A DNA stretch of 64,000 nucleotides. It comes from Desulfosediminicola ganghwensis (GTDB lineage Bacteria > Desulfobacterota > Desulfobulbia > Desulfobulbales > Desulfocapsaceae). Location of the stretch: positions 682,001 to 746,000 of the forward strand of contig NZ_CP050699.1 of assembly GCF_005116675.2 (NCBI RefSeq), given 5' to 3'. Under the pieces are notes generated by a model. That model was given only the letters and a program-made list of their open reading frames with translations, ran no database searches and was not told the origin of the DNA. The position numbers and the translations under genes are program-made. Of this stretch, positions 40,761 to 49,439 are shown piece after piece. The first letter of the stretch is position 1; the number at the start of each line of letters is the position of its first letter.

Positions 40761-40775
40761 TTGCATGAGGCTGAT

Positions 40776-42413
40776 ATGGATAGTGACTATTTGATTATAG
40801 GGACAGGTATAGCCGGACTTTCCTTCGCTCTTAGAGCTGCAAAAAAAGGGTCCGTTAAATTAATCACCAAGAAAGAAGAGATTGCTTGTGCCACCAACCT
40901 TGCCCAGGGTGGTATTGCAGCGGTGCTGTCAGAAGACGATAGTTTTGAGCTTCATATCCAAGATACTCTCGTTTCTGGCGATGGCTTGTGTGATAGAGAG
41001 GTGGTTCGAATAGTTGTCGAAGAGGGCCCCGAACGAATTCAAGAACTTATTGAGATTGGTGTTGGTTTCGTCAAAAAGGAAGGCGAGAAGCGAGACCTAG
41101 ATCTCGGGAAAGAAGGTGGCCATTCTAGAAGAAGGGTAGCGCACGCTTATGACCTGACAGGAAGAGAGATTGAAAGGGCTTTACTGGCGGAAGCAAAACG
41201 CCATTCCAATATAGAGATATTAGAAAACTGTCAATGTATCGATCTTATTACCCATGGGAGAGAAACAAAGAAAAAATGTATTGGAGCCTTTGTCTTAACA
41301 GAAGGAGAGGTTAAGGAATTCAGAGCAAAAATTACTGTTCTTTGCACCGGTGGTGTGGGAAAAGTTTATCTCTATACCACCAACCCTGATATAGCAACAG
41401 GAGACGGAGTTGCTATGGCTTTTAGGGCAGGGGCGAAAATTGCTAACATGGAGTTTATCCAGTTTCATCCAACTTGTCTTTACCACCATCAGACAAAAAA
41501 CTTTCTTATTTCGGAAGCGGTTCGAGGGGAGGGGGCTTTTCTCGTCAACAGCAAAGGCGAAAGATTCATGGCCAAATATGACCCAAAGCGTATGGAATTG
41601 GCCACAAGGGATACTGTCGCCAGAGCTATAGACTCTGAAATGAAAAAGAGTGGTGATGATTGTGTATATTTAGACATAACTCATAAAGATCCAGAGTTTA
41701 TTAAAAATAGGTTCCCTACGATATATGGGAAATGTAAAGAGTTAGGTATAGATGTTACTAGAATGCCAATACCAGTGGTTCCGGCAGCACATTATCTTTG
41801 TGGTGGGGTATTGACAGACACGAGTGGCTGTACATCGATTAGCAACCTCCTCGCCTTAGGAGAAACGGCATGTACAGGTCTTCATGGTGCTAACAGATTG
41901 GCAAGTAACTCACTGCTGGAAGCTGTTGTTTTTGCCAAAAGAGCTGCCGATTACTGCGACAGTCTTGAACTCAACCATTCAGACAGTACGCCTCTAGATC
42001 GCCCTCAGTGGATGGATAATAGGGGTAAGTTGTTGGATGAAGCTATACTCATTAATAATAACTGGGATATTCTTCGAAGAGTGATGTGGAACTATGTTGG
42101 GATAGTGCGTAACTCACGACGTCTTGATCTGGCAAGCAAAAGAGTCGTTGAGATAGCTCGTGAAATTGAAACGCTGTACAAAGAGTATAAGGTCAGCGCT
42201 GAAATGATCGAGCTAAGGAATATAGCTATTGTGTCTCAACTCATAATAGAAGCGGCTAAGGCAAGAACCACTTCCCAGGGACTTCACTTTTTGCAGGATG
42301 AAAATCCAAGAAATGATGATGATACCTCCAATCACTGGAATGTTTTTTCACGAAAAATCAACTATGCAGATTACCCGTGGCAAAGCGAAAAAATTGAAAC
42401 AATAGAAGTGTGA
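40776..42413 (+). CDS. nadB: L-aspartate oxidase
   Basis: Flavoenzyme that oxidises L-aspartate to iminoaspartate in de novo NAD synthesis; fumarate can be the electron acceptor in anaerobes. FAD-binding GTGIAGLSFALRA is at the N-terminus, ATNLAQGGIAAV and the active-site RRVAHAYDLTGREIE near 120 follow, and the C-terminal helical domain is complete. I chose ATG 40776, with GAGG five bases upstream, over the TTG at 40761. The start is 15 bases from the parS-like site. No nadA or nadC is in the window. Confidence 0.95.
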   Translation: MDSDYLIIGTGIAGLSFALRAAKKGSVKLITKKEEIACATNLAQGGIAAVLSEDDSFELHIQDTLVSGDGLCDREVVRIVVEEGPERIQELIEIGVGFVKKEGEKRDLDLGKEGGHSRRRVAHAYDLTGREIERALLAEAKRHSNIEILENCQCIDLITHGRETKKKCIGAFVLTEGEVKEFRAKITVLCTGGVGKVYLYTTNPDIATGDGVAMAFRAGAKIANMEFIQFHPTCLYHHQTKNFLISEAVRGEGAFLVNSKGERFMAKYDPKRMELATRDTVARAIDSEMKKSGDDCVYLDITHKDPEFIKNRFPTIYGKCKELGIDVTRMPIPVVPAAHYLCGGVLTDTSGCTSISNLLALGETACTGLHGANRLASNSLLEAVVFAKRAADYCDSLELNHSDSTPLDRPQWMDNRGKLLDEAILINNNWDILRRVMWNYVGIVRNSRRLDLASKRVVEIAREIETLYKEYKVSAEMIELRNIAIVSQLIIEAAKARTTSQGLHFLQDENPRNDDDTSNHWNVFSRKINYADYPWQSEKIETIEV

Positions 42414-42418
42414 CTTTT

Positions 42419-42460
42419 TAGATAGAAGAAATGTTTCACGTGAAACATTTCTTCTATCTA
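42419..42460. promoter_or_regulatory. 42-bp perfect palindrome with an exact parS at its centre
   Basis: The 42 bases at 42419-42460 are fully self-complementary; the central 16, TGTTTCACGTGAAACA at 42432-42447, are the canonical parS. It starts six bases after the nadB stop and is followed by a T-rich stretch, so it may also act as the nadB terminator. Confidence 0.93.
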
Positions 42461-42797
42461 TTTATTGCCTCGATGAAATACGTGTCAAGTGAAAGAAAGT
42501 GTGACACCTTCATTTTAATCCAATGAAATTCCTTGGAAATCTATTTCTATTGTTTAGACGATGACGAGCTAATCTTTTGTGGGCAAAATAATAAGCAACA
42601 AAGTACCTGTAATTGCATTAAAATACATTGTTTTTGAGATTGTTTTGAACTGTTTACGTAATCACCATTTTATGGTTTCAGCCCTGAAGGTGTGTCCCGT
42701 TAAGGCTTATCATTGACATTAGAGTTGGATAGTGCCTACCATTAATTAAGTGAATGATAGAATAAATAAGATAAAAAGAACCAGCTGGAGGTGGAGT

Positions 42798-43241
42798 ATG
42801 AAAACATCTTTGAGGGCGGTACTGGCTGTTGTCTTGGTGACAATGGTGGTTTCGTGTGCTCCCCAAAATAAAGCGCAGACAGGAGCAGCAGTTGGAGCAG
42901 CAGGTGGAGCACTTGCTGGTCAGGCCATAGGAAGAAGTACTGAAGCAACTCTCATTGGTGCCTTGGTTGGTACTTTGGCGGGATACATGATTGGCAATGA
43001 AATGGATAAATATGACCGCCAACGTTTAAATAATGTATATGAGACGGGAGTGTCAGGACAGACCATTACATGGCAAAATCCAGACAGCCGTAATGTGTAT
43101 AGCGTTACTCCCCAGCCCGCAACTACCAGCACTTCAGGGCCTTGTAGAAGGGCGGAAGTAGAGGCCGTGATCGAGGGCAGGCGTGAAACAACATATACCA
43201 CAGCATGTAGAGACTATAACGGACAATGGGTACTTCAATAG
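42798..43241 (+). CDS. Glycine-zipper lipoprotein
   Basis: A 147-residue lipoprotein. A signal peptide leads to the lipobox VVSC (Cys at about residue 20), then two Gly-zipper segments (AAVGAAGGALAGQAIG and LIGALVGTLAGYMIGN, about 30-72) that resemble the Rick-17kDa/SlyB-type membrane hairpins. The C-terminus has two cysteines in GPCRRAEVEA and TTACRDYNGQW, which may form a disulphide. The start is ATG 42798 with GGAGGTGGAG upstream. The role is probably envelope integrity. Confidence 0.8.
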   Translation: MKTSLRAVLAVVLVTMVVSCAPQNKAQTGAAVGAAGGALAGQAIGRSTEATLIGALVGTLAGYMIGNEMDKYDRQRLNNVYETGVSGQTITWQNPDSRNVYSVTPQPATTSTSGPCRRAEVEAVIEGRRETTYTTACRDYNGQWVLQ

Positions 43242-43291
43242 TGTAGAAGTTATCTTGTATACCAGTCGAAAATATTTATGCTAGATGTTTA

Positions 43292-43326
43292 GGGGGGTGG
43301 GCTTATTGCCACATCCCTTTTTTTTT
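43292..43326 (+). terminator. Terminator after the lipoprotein gene
   Basis: A G-rich arm, TTATT loop, GCCACATCCC arm and T9 tail, 50 bases after the stop. Confidence 0.75.
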
Positions 43327-45056
43327 GATCATTGTCAATTTTGGTAAATTCCTATTCGTTTCAATTTTTTCTTGAACGAACATCATTTCTCACTCTATGC
43401 CGTTTAATTCTATCGCCACCTCACACCTGGGCAATTCCTGCTGAGCATCGGGGGGCTGTTTTGCTCCAGTTAGCAAGTACAGTAGCTGATGAGGTGGGTG
43501 TGTTAGGGATATCCAAAGAAGACAGACACATACAGCATTTTTTCAGGAAACAGTCTGTAGTAATTTTAGAAAGATTGTTATCCGGGTCGAATACTCTCTG
43601 ATTCTAATAGTTCGTAGTGAGATCAATTGGAGTGTGGCTGAGGTGTGTTGGCAGAATTGTGCAGGAGTATAATTAATAATCTACTGTGTGATCCATATTA
43701 TTTACTCATTACCACCAATATTCCGTAGGGAAATGTGAAGTGATGGACGTGGGGTGTCAGACGTGATTTGTTGGCATGTGGACAATCCCCGGAATAATTC
43801 TGCAAATCGGTTTGTAGAGAAATGCTTTTTAGCTTTAAGCTGTCACTCTTAACACCTTTTCCTCACGCCACACTCCTTGAAACTCAGCTTTAGTGGTGAT
43901 CAGCTATTATTCTACAAAATTCTTGAAGCAGGGGGTGAGGGGAGTGAGCAGGTGATATAGAACTTACAGGAAGTTGTGTTAAATAAATATCTATTGAGAA
44001 CTACAGTCGTACAAGGCTCCTTTTATTGCAATTCAGATAGGCATCAAATTTAACCTGATGAGCCAGGGCGGAGTGTAGTAACCATTCATATTCATTCTGA
44101 TCAGGTGACGAAAAGAAGGGAGCAGGTTGGGCAATGACTCTTGCTGCAATCAAACCTCACATAGGGGATGGGAACGCCTGATGAGCTTTAAGTTGGTACT
44201 CCTATAACCTTTCTCCTCACGCTTCAGTAATCAGCTATATATACGAGATCTTTAATTGCTGATTCTAATATGGTCAAAAGTTCAGGAGACGAGTAGCCAG
44301 GGGGAATATTATGCGGATGATGAGCAATGGATCAAGAAGGACCAATTGTGAGACGTACAATGCAGTGCCAGGAGGTTTCTTTATAAATATACTTCCTGCA
44401 AAACATCTTTGGCTGCAGTAGTGGAAAATGAATGACAATTGAATAATAGATGAAAGGTGGCGTTTCCCTAATATGTTTTTCTCTATGAGAAAAAATTAGA
44501 GGGGAGAAAAACAGCTCTATAATAGGGTGGTATGAAAAAGGTTGTTTTAGTTGAGAGTAGGATGATTAGAAGTATAAATAATAAAATGCAAAAATTATAC
44601 TTTTAGAAAGTATTACAGAAAGCTAATTATCATTAGCTTTAGCGCAAGATTATGGAAAGTCGACGCTTTGTCGTGGAGAAGTGGAAAAGAAACATATTTT
44701 GCAGATTGATATTAGGCATATAGATAGTGTGTTACATTCAGTTTCCCCCTGACATTCTGCTTAACAAAAAAGGCATTAGGCCTGGGGCAGGGGAGACAGT
44801 AAAGCTAAAAAAGTCCCTGATTACCCTTGAAACTCCACACTGCAATTGTACATTTCATTGGTAGCTTGATGGATCTTTATTCGGCTGGCAGACCGGTCTG
44901 TATTCACAGGGCAGCGGGAAACTACGATCAGTACCCTCATCAGTACCTTCTGGAAAAATCAATTTGCGTCCTGGTTTGATTTCTCTTTACGTGCCCGGCG
45001 GAGTATAAGCGGAAACAGCTATCAAAAGAAGTAAGCGGTTGTATCGATCAGAAAAG
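43327..45056. other. 1.7-kb stretch without a convincing gene
   Basis: No ORF here looks genuine. The longest, 43332-43601 (89 codons), has no ribosome site and a product I do not recognise; its end (about 43437-43601) is protein-like and may be a fragment. Two diverged copies of an approximately 60-90-base sequence occur at 43829-43915 and 44180-44245 (shared GCTTTAAG, CCTCACGC and ATCAGCTAT blocks). AAAGCTAAT/ATTAGCTTT at 44619-44640 is a dyad. It may be the remains of an element that used the tRNA region. Confidence 0.5.
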
Positions 45057-45096
45057 AAAAGGGCGATTGGTTGTAATAACCAATCGCCCTTTTTTG
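45057..45096 (-). terminator. Terminator of the second tRNA-Lys/Glu unit
   Basis: GGGCGATTGGTT / AACCAATCGCCC stem; the minus strand continues into a T-rich run. Confidence 0.85.
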
Positions 45097-45098
45097 TA

Positions 45099-45176
45099 TG
45101 GCGTCCCCAAGGGGATTCGAACCCCTGTTGCCGGCGTGAAAGGCCGGTGTCCTAGACCTGACTAGACGATGAGGAC
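45099..45176 (-). tRNA. tRNA-Glu (TTC), copy 1
   Basis: 78 bases with CCA. The anticodon loop reads CTTTCAC. The acceptor is GTCCTCA against TGGGGAC, with one T-G wobble not found in the other copy. Confidence 0.96.
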
Positions 45177-45186
45177 AAAATAAAGA

Positions 45187-45262
45187 TGGTGGGTCGTGTA
45201 GGACTTGAACCTACGACTCTCTGATTAAAAGTCAGATACTCTACCAACTGAGTTAACGACCC
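45187..45262 (-). tRNA. tRNA-Lys (TTT), copy 1
   Basis: 76 bases with CCA; acceptor GGGTCGT / ACGACCC and anticodon loop CTTTTAA. It lies 10 bases upstream of tRNA-Glu. Confidence 0.96.
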
Positions 45263-45300
45263 ACATCAATATGTTTACGTAATACATGTACTATATGATC

Positions 45301-45330
45301 ATACTAACTTTACACAATACAACTTGTCAA
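45301..45330 (-). promoter_or_regulatory. Promoter of tRNA unit 1
   Basis: On the minus strand TTGACA (45325-45330), an 18-base spacer and TAGTAT (45301-45306). Confidence 0.55.
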
Positions 45331-45419
45331 AGTTGGAATCTGTAAAGGGTGTCTACACAATCGCTGAGCAGACTTTCTGTGCATATGTCAACCAAGGTGC
45401 CGGCTTTCCAAGTGCATAG

Positions 45420-45455
45420 AAAAAGGCGATTGATTCTCAGGAATCAATCGCCCTT
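45420..45455 (-). terminator. Terminator of the first tRNA-Lys/Glu unit
   Basis: GGCGATTGATTC, TCAG loop, GAATCAATCGCC; the minus strand then runs into TTTTT. Related in sequence to the terminator at 45057. Confidence 0.82.
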
Positions 45456-45463
45456 TATATATG

Positions 45464-45541
45464 TGGCGTCCCCAAGGGGATTCGAACCCCTGTTGCCGGC
45501 GTGAAAGGCCGGTGTCCTGGACCTGACTAGACGATGGGGAC
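45464..45541 (-). tRNA. tRNA-Glu (TTC), copy 2
   Basis: 78 bases with CCA. It differs from copy 1 by few bases: the acceptor is the fully paired GTCCCCA and the D-loop side has CC rather than CT. Confidence 0.96.
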
Positions 45542-45551
45542 AGGACTTACT

Positions 45552-45627
45552 TGGTGGGTCGTGTAGGACTTGAACCTACGACTCTCTGATTAAAAGTCAG
45601 ATACTCTACCAACTGAGTTAACGACCC
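45552..45627 (-). tRNA. tRNA-Lys (TTT), copy 2
   Basis: 76 bases, identical in body to the other tRNA-Lys as far as I can read, with CCA. Confidence 0.96.
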
Positions 45628-45640
45628 GCTGAGGCCCCGT

Positions 45641-45669
45641 TATTTACAAAACACCGGGGTATCTGTCAA
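45641..45669 (-). promoter_or_regulatory. Promoter of tRNA unit 2
   Basis: On the minus strand TTGACA (45664-45669), a 17-base spacer and TAAATA (45641-45646). Confidence 0.7.
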
Positions 45670-45941
45670 CAGAAAAAGTAATCTATCTTTGATTTTTATC
45701 ATCGGCAAAAATGCAGGTCAAGGCAAAAGCATCGGATCTACCAAGGTTTAAGGTGAAGCAGAAAAAATATAAGAATGGTACATTTCAAGGGAAAATAGAC
45801 AAGAGCCTGAATGATACGCTATAGGTTAAAGCTAAAAAAAACTTTTTAGAGTATTATTTCCGTTTTTCATGCCTCATGTTCCCCAGGTCATACGGTCCGG
45901 CATCGGGGGACAGAAGTTCAGGGACCGTTCAAGGTAAAATA
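45670..45941. other. Intergenic region before rdgC N-part
   Basis: Between the tRNA promoter and the rdgC gene. AT-rich; I see no gene or strong structure apart from likely rightward promoter sequence. Confidence 0.4.
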
Positions 45942-46547
45942 ATGGGATTTTTAAGCGGTTCAGCCAGCTTTGTTCGCTTCAGTGTTGAAGGTGAGCTACC
46001 AGAAAATGCATTGGATTTTATTGCAGATCGGGTGATTGCCTTCTCCTTCAGAGATATAGATGATACTTTCGATGAGTACTCGATAGGCTGGGTTTCAGTT
46101 CTCAATATGTTTGATTCTCAGTTCAAGTATGCCTCCTATGCGGCAGGTGATTACATAACCCTCACCTTGAGAGTCGATGAGCGTAAAGTATCTCCTGCTA
46201 TTCTCAAGAAATTTGTGGCAAAGGAAGAGGAGCGGGTCAAGCAGGAGAAACAGGTGCCAAAACTCGGTCGTTCCCTCAAGGTAGAGATCAAGGAAAGGGT
46301 ACGTACTGAGTTGATGAGGAAAGCTATTCCGGTGCCAACAACGTATGAATTATGCTGGAGCCTTTCAGATTCAACCCTCACCTTTTTTACTACCAACAAG
46401 AAGGCCCACACGGTATTGGAAGATTTTTTCCAGGAGAGTTTCAACCTGATGCTTCGTCAACAGATTCCTTATGTTGTTGGTGAAACCCTTCTGAATGAAG
46501 AACAGGCAGCTCGCCTTGCGATGATCAATCCAGAAGTATTAGTGTAG
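45942..46547 (+). CDS. RdgC-like protein, N-terminal part
   Basis: A 201-residue protein resembling the first two thirds of RdgC, the DNA-binding recombination-associated protein of proteobacteria. It includes the ALDFIADRVIAFSFRDIDDTFDE region, LRVDERKVSPAILKKFVAKEE, and a segment with TTNKKAHTVLEDFF that lines up with the KKAEDTLALLRK segment of E. coli RdgC. ATG 45942 is used because the sequence before it is not family-like; AAGG lies upstream. The following gene continues the RdgC-like alignment in another frame. Confidence 0.7.
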   Translation: MGFLSGSASFVRFSVEGELPENALDFIADRVIAFSFRDIDDTFDEYSIGWVSVLNMFDSQFKYASYAAGDYITLTLRVDERKVSPAILKKFVAKEEERVKQEKQVPKLGRSLKVEIKERVRTELMRKAIPVPTTYELCWSLSDSTLTFFTTNKKAHTVLEDFFQESFNLMLRQQIPYVVGETLLNEEQAARLAMINPEVLV

Positions 46548-46587
46548 GAAATTCCCCAATAATAGACAATCCTTTCAAAGGCATATC

Positions 46588-47142
46588 ATGGATTTAGTAG
46601 ATTTAATTGCTGAAAAGCGTTTTGTTGGGCAGGAGTTCCTCACCTGGCTCTGGTTTAAAAGCGAGCAGCGCGGCGGCAGCGTCGAGTTACCCGGTGTTGG
46701 TGACATCATTGTGGTGTTCGAAAAACACATGCTGCTTGAATATGGTGAAGGAGAGACCAACGAGAAGTGTATTTGCTCAGGACTGCAGAGTGAACTGCAG
46801 GAAGCAAGAACAGGTCTTTTAATGGGAAAAAAGCTGGAGCAGGCTCGTATTCAGCTTGTCCAGGGAGATTATGAGTATAATTTCACTCTCTCCGGCGCAC
46901 TCATGGAGTTCAGGAATGTCAAGCTTCCCAAGACCGCCGGTACAGAGCAGGATGATTCGAATAACCCGGAAGAAGCTGAAGGCATGATTCTGGAGAGAAT
47001 CTTTCTTTTTGAAGAGCTTGTTCGTATAGTTAACGAATTATTACGTATTTTTCTCGAAACACGCACCTCTGAAGGATGGCGTGACGAGTTGGACAAAATT
47101 CGACAATGGATTCATGGCCCGTCTGAAAGCACCGGGGCGTGA
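46588..47142 (+). CDS. RdgC-like protein, C-terminal part
   Basis: A 184-residue protein with FLTWLWFKSEQRGG at the N-terminus and a stretch ARTGLLMGKKLEQARIQLVQGDYEYNFTLSG that matches the ITNHIEAGKVVTKLALDWQ part of E. coli RdgC by eye. Together with the upstream gene it would make one RdgC-like unit. The intergenic gap is 40 bases and the frame differs, and this gene has its own ATG and AAAGG, so two separate proteins are likely. gatB begins 31 bases later. Confidence 0.65.
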   Translation: MDLVDLIAEKRFVGQEFLTWLWFKSEQRGGSVELPGVGDIIVVFEKHMLLEYGEGETNEKCICSGLQSELQEARTGLLMGKKLEQARIQLVQGDYEYNFTLSGALMEFRNVKLPKTAGTEQDDSNNPEEAEGMILERIFLFEELVRIVNELLRIFLETRTSEGWRDELDKIRQWIHGPSESTGA

Positions 47143-47173
47143 GCAAACCTTTTTGATTTAGAGATTGACACCA

Positions 47174-48598
47174 ATGGAATTTGAAACAGTTATAGGTCTG
47201 GAAATACACGCGCAGCTCAAAACTGAATCGAAGATATTCTGTGGTTGTTCCACACAGTTCGGCTCTCCACCAAACACCAATACCTGCCCGGTCTGCCTCG
47301 GCATGCCGGGCTCTCTGCCCGTGTTGAATAAAAAAGTGGTGGAATATTCAATAAAGATGGGTCTGGCAACAGACTCTACCATCAGGCGCTATAACCAGTT
47401 TGCCAGAAAGAACTATTTTTACCCCGATCTGCCGAAAGGGTATCAGACCTCGCAGTTTGACCTGCCCATAGTTGAGCACGGCGCTGTTGAGATCGAGGTT
47501 GACGGCAAGACAAAGACCATTGGTATCACCAGGATGCACATGGAGGAGGACGCGGGCAAACTCATTCATGATGAGGTTGAGCCATACTCGTACGTGGATC
47601 TGAACAGAACAGGTACACCTCTTTTAGAGATTGTTTCAGAGCCGGATCTGCGTTCGCCCGAGGAAGCGTACGCATATCTGAAGAAGATTCATGCCATCCT
47701 GCGCTATCTCGATATCTGCGACGGCAACATGCAGGAGGGCAGTTTCAGGTGTGACGCCAATATCTCACTTCGTCCGGTTGGCCAGGAGGAACTCGGAACC
47801 AGGACTGAGCTGAAGAATATGAACTCTTTCAGAAACGTGCAGACGGCCCTGGAGTATGAGGTTCGTCGTCAGCGCGACCTGTTGCTTGACGGTGAGAAGG
47901 TCATTCAGGAGACGTTACTCTGGAATCCGGACAAGAATCGCACCGAGTCCATGCGCGGCAAGGAAGATGCCCACGACTACAGGTATTTTCCCTGCCCCGA
48001 CCTCATCCCCGTGGAGATAGACGAAGAGTGGATTGAAGAGATCAGAAAGACTTTGCCGGAGCTTCCCCAAGAGCGTAGAGAGCGTTTCCTGGGAGACTAT
48101 GGTTTGCCGGCGGATGATGCTACTATTCTCACCTCGGAGCGTGAATTAGCCGATTATTTTGAAGCATCGCTGAAGTCCGGGGCTACCCCTAAAAAGGTTG
48201 CAAACTGGATCATGACGGAGCTCCTGCGGGAATTAAAAGGGGAATCCATTGAAGGTTGTAAGGTCACTCCTGCCCAGCTCGGTGATCTGATCGCCATGAT
48301 CGACAAGGGAACCATCAGCGGCAAAATCGCCAAAACCGTCTTCCTGGATATGATGGACAGTGGCAAGGACGCCGAGGTGATCGTCAAGGAGAAAAACCTG
48401 GTTCAGGTCTCTGACGAAGGAGAGCTCATGGCCATAGTCGAGGAGATCGTTGCCGCCAATCCAGCTCAGGCTGAAGACTACAGAAACGGAAAAACCAAGC
48501 TTATGGGCTATTTTGTCGGGCAGTTGATGCAGAAAACCAAGGGCAAGGCGAATCCGAAGATGGCCAATGAGCTGTTTAACAAGGCCTTGAACGGCTAA
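47174..48598 (+). CDS. gatB: Asp-tRNA(Asn)/Glu-tRNA(Gln) amidotransferase subunit B
   Basis: The 474-residue GatB subunit, which phosphorylates the mischarged tRNA and transfers ammonia from GatA. It starts with [20 protein letters not shown], has the zinc cysteines (CGC near 21-23, CPVCLG near 40), the catalytic [31 protein letters not shown], and a C-terminal YqeY-like domain with [21 protein letters not shown]. The start is ATG 47174, nine bases inside the longest ORF. It works with gatCA at 18.9-20.7 kb. Confidence 0.96.
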   Translation: MEFETVIGLEIHAQLKTESKIFCGCSTQFGSPPNTNTCPVCLGMPGSLPVLNKKVVEYSIKMGLATDSTIRRYNQFARKNYFYPDLPKGYQTSQFDLPIVEHGAVEIEVDGKTKTIGITRMHMEEDAGKLIHDEVEPYSYVDLNRTGTPLLEIVSEPDLRSPEEAYAYLKKIHAILRYLDICDGNMQEGSFRCDANISLRPVGQEELGTRTELKNMNSFRNVQTALEYEVRRQRDLLLDGEKVIQETLLWNPDKNRTESMRGKEDAHDYRYFPCPDLIPVEIDEEWIEEIRKTLPELPQERRERFLGDYGLPADDATILTSERELADYFEASLKSGATPKKVANWIMTELLRELKGESIEGCKVTPAQLGDLIAMIDKGTISGKIAKTVFLDMMDSGKDAEVIVKEKNLVQVSDEGELMAIVEEIVAANPAQAEDYRNGKTKLMGYFVGQLMQKTKGKANPKMANELFNKALNG

Positions 48599-48613
48599 TC
48601 GTCTGAGACAACC

Positions 48614-49351
48614 GTGGATAAGGGTGAATGGCAGCAGAAAGGAGCAGGGCACAGGGGCCGCCTGCGCGACAGATATCTGTCGCGTGGTCTCGATGGGTTT
48701 ACTGATACGGAAATCCTTGAGCTGCTGCTCTCTTTCGGCACACCAAGAAAAGACTGCAAAGAATCGGCCAGGGAGCTGCTTGCGAGATTCGGCACCCTGG
48801 CGAAAGTCCTGGAGGCACCAGCCATTCAGTTGCAGGAGGTACCTGGTGTCGGCCCGAAAAACAGCTTCGCGATCAGTTTTATTCAGGCAGTAGCATCCCG
48901 TTACCTGCAGCAACGTATCGAGGGGAAACGCTATCTGCATTCTTCAGCTGAGGTCCAGCAATACCTGGAGCACTCGATGAGAGGGCTGAAGCGGGAAATT
49001 CTCTCAGTTATCTACCTGGACTCATCCCACGCCATTCTATCTTCTGAAGTTGTCGCTGAAGGCACTATAAACGTGAACACCGTCTATCCCCGGGAGTTGG
49101 TGCAGGGCGCATTGACCAGACATGCGGCAGCTATTATTATCGCCCACAACCATCCTTCGGGTGCTCTTCGACCATCACCACAGGACATCAGCCTGACCAA
49201 AAATCTCTACCTGATCTGTTCATATCTGCAAATTCAACTCCTCGATCATTTCATAGTTGGTGATGGTGTCTATAGTTTTGCTGACAATGGCATGATAGAC
49301 ACGATCTCCCGTGAGTGTCTCAAACTCAGGGAAACCCTGAGTAGACGTTAG
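48614..49351 (+). CDS. radC: RadC/JAB-domain protein
   Basis: A 245-residue RadC-family protein, once thought to be a DNA repair factor; its function is not established. A helix-hairpin-helix segment, EVPGVGPKNS (near 76-85), is at the N-terminal half. The MPN/JAB metalloprotease-like domain has the motif AHNHPSG near 177 and the Asp in SPQDISLT. Starts with GTG at 48614, 15 bases after gatB. Confidence 0.9.
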   Translation: MDKGEWQQKGAGHRGRLRDRYLSRGLDGFTDTEILELLLSFGTPRKDCKESARELLARFGTLAKVLEAPAIQLQEVPGVGPKNSFAISFIQAVASRYLQQRIEGKRYLHSSAEVQQYLEHSMRGLKREILSVIYLDSSHAILSSEVVAEGTINVNTVYPRELVQGALTRHAAAIIIAHNHPSGALRPSPQDISLTKNLYLICSYLQIQLLDHFIVGDGVYSFADNGMIDTISRECLKLRETLSRR

Positions 49352-49439
49352 TCTGAATTTGTTACTGGCACAGGTGGAGTTTGATCAGAGCACCGCGGTC
49401 GTCGATACCTGAAAAATATTCAATTTCCGGTTCTTTTGC

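Noticed and set aside
43332-43601. 89-codon ORF in the gene-free stretch
   Set aside because: No ribosome site, start falls in a low-complexity run; kept only as possible fragment in the region note.
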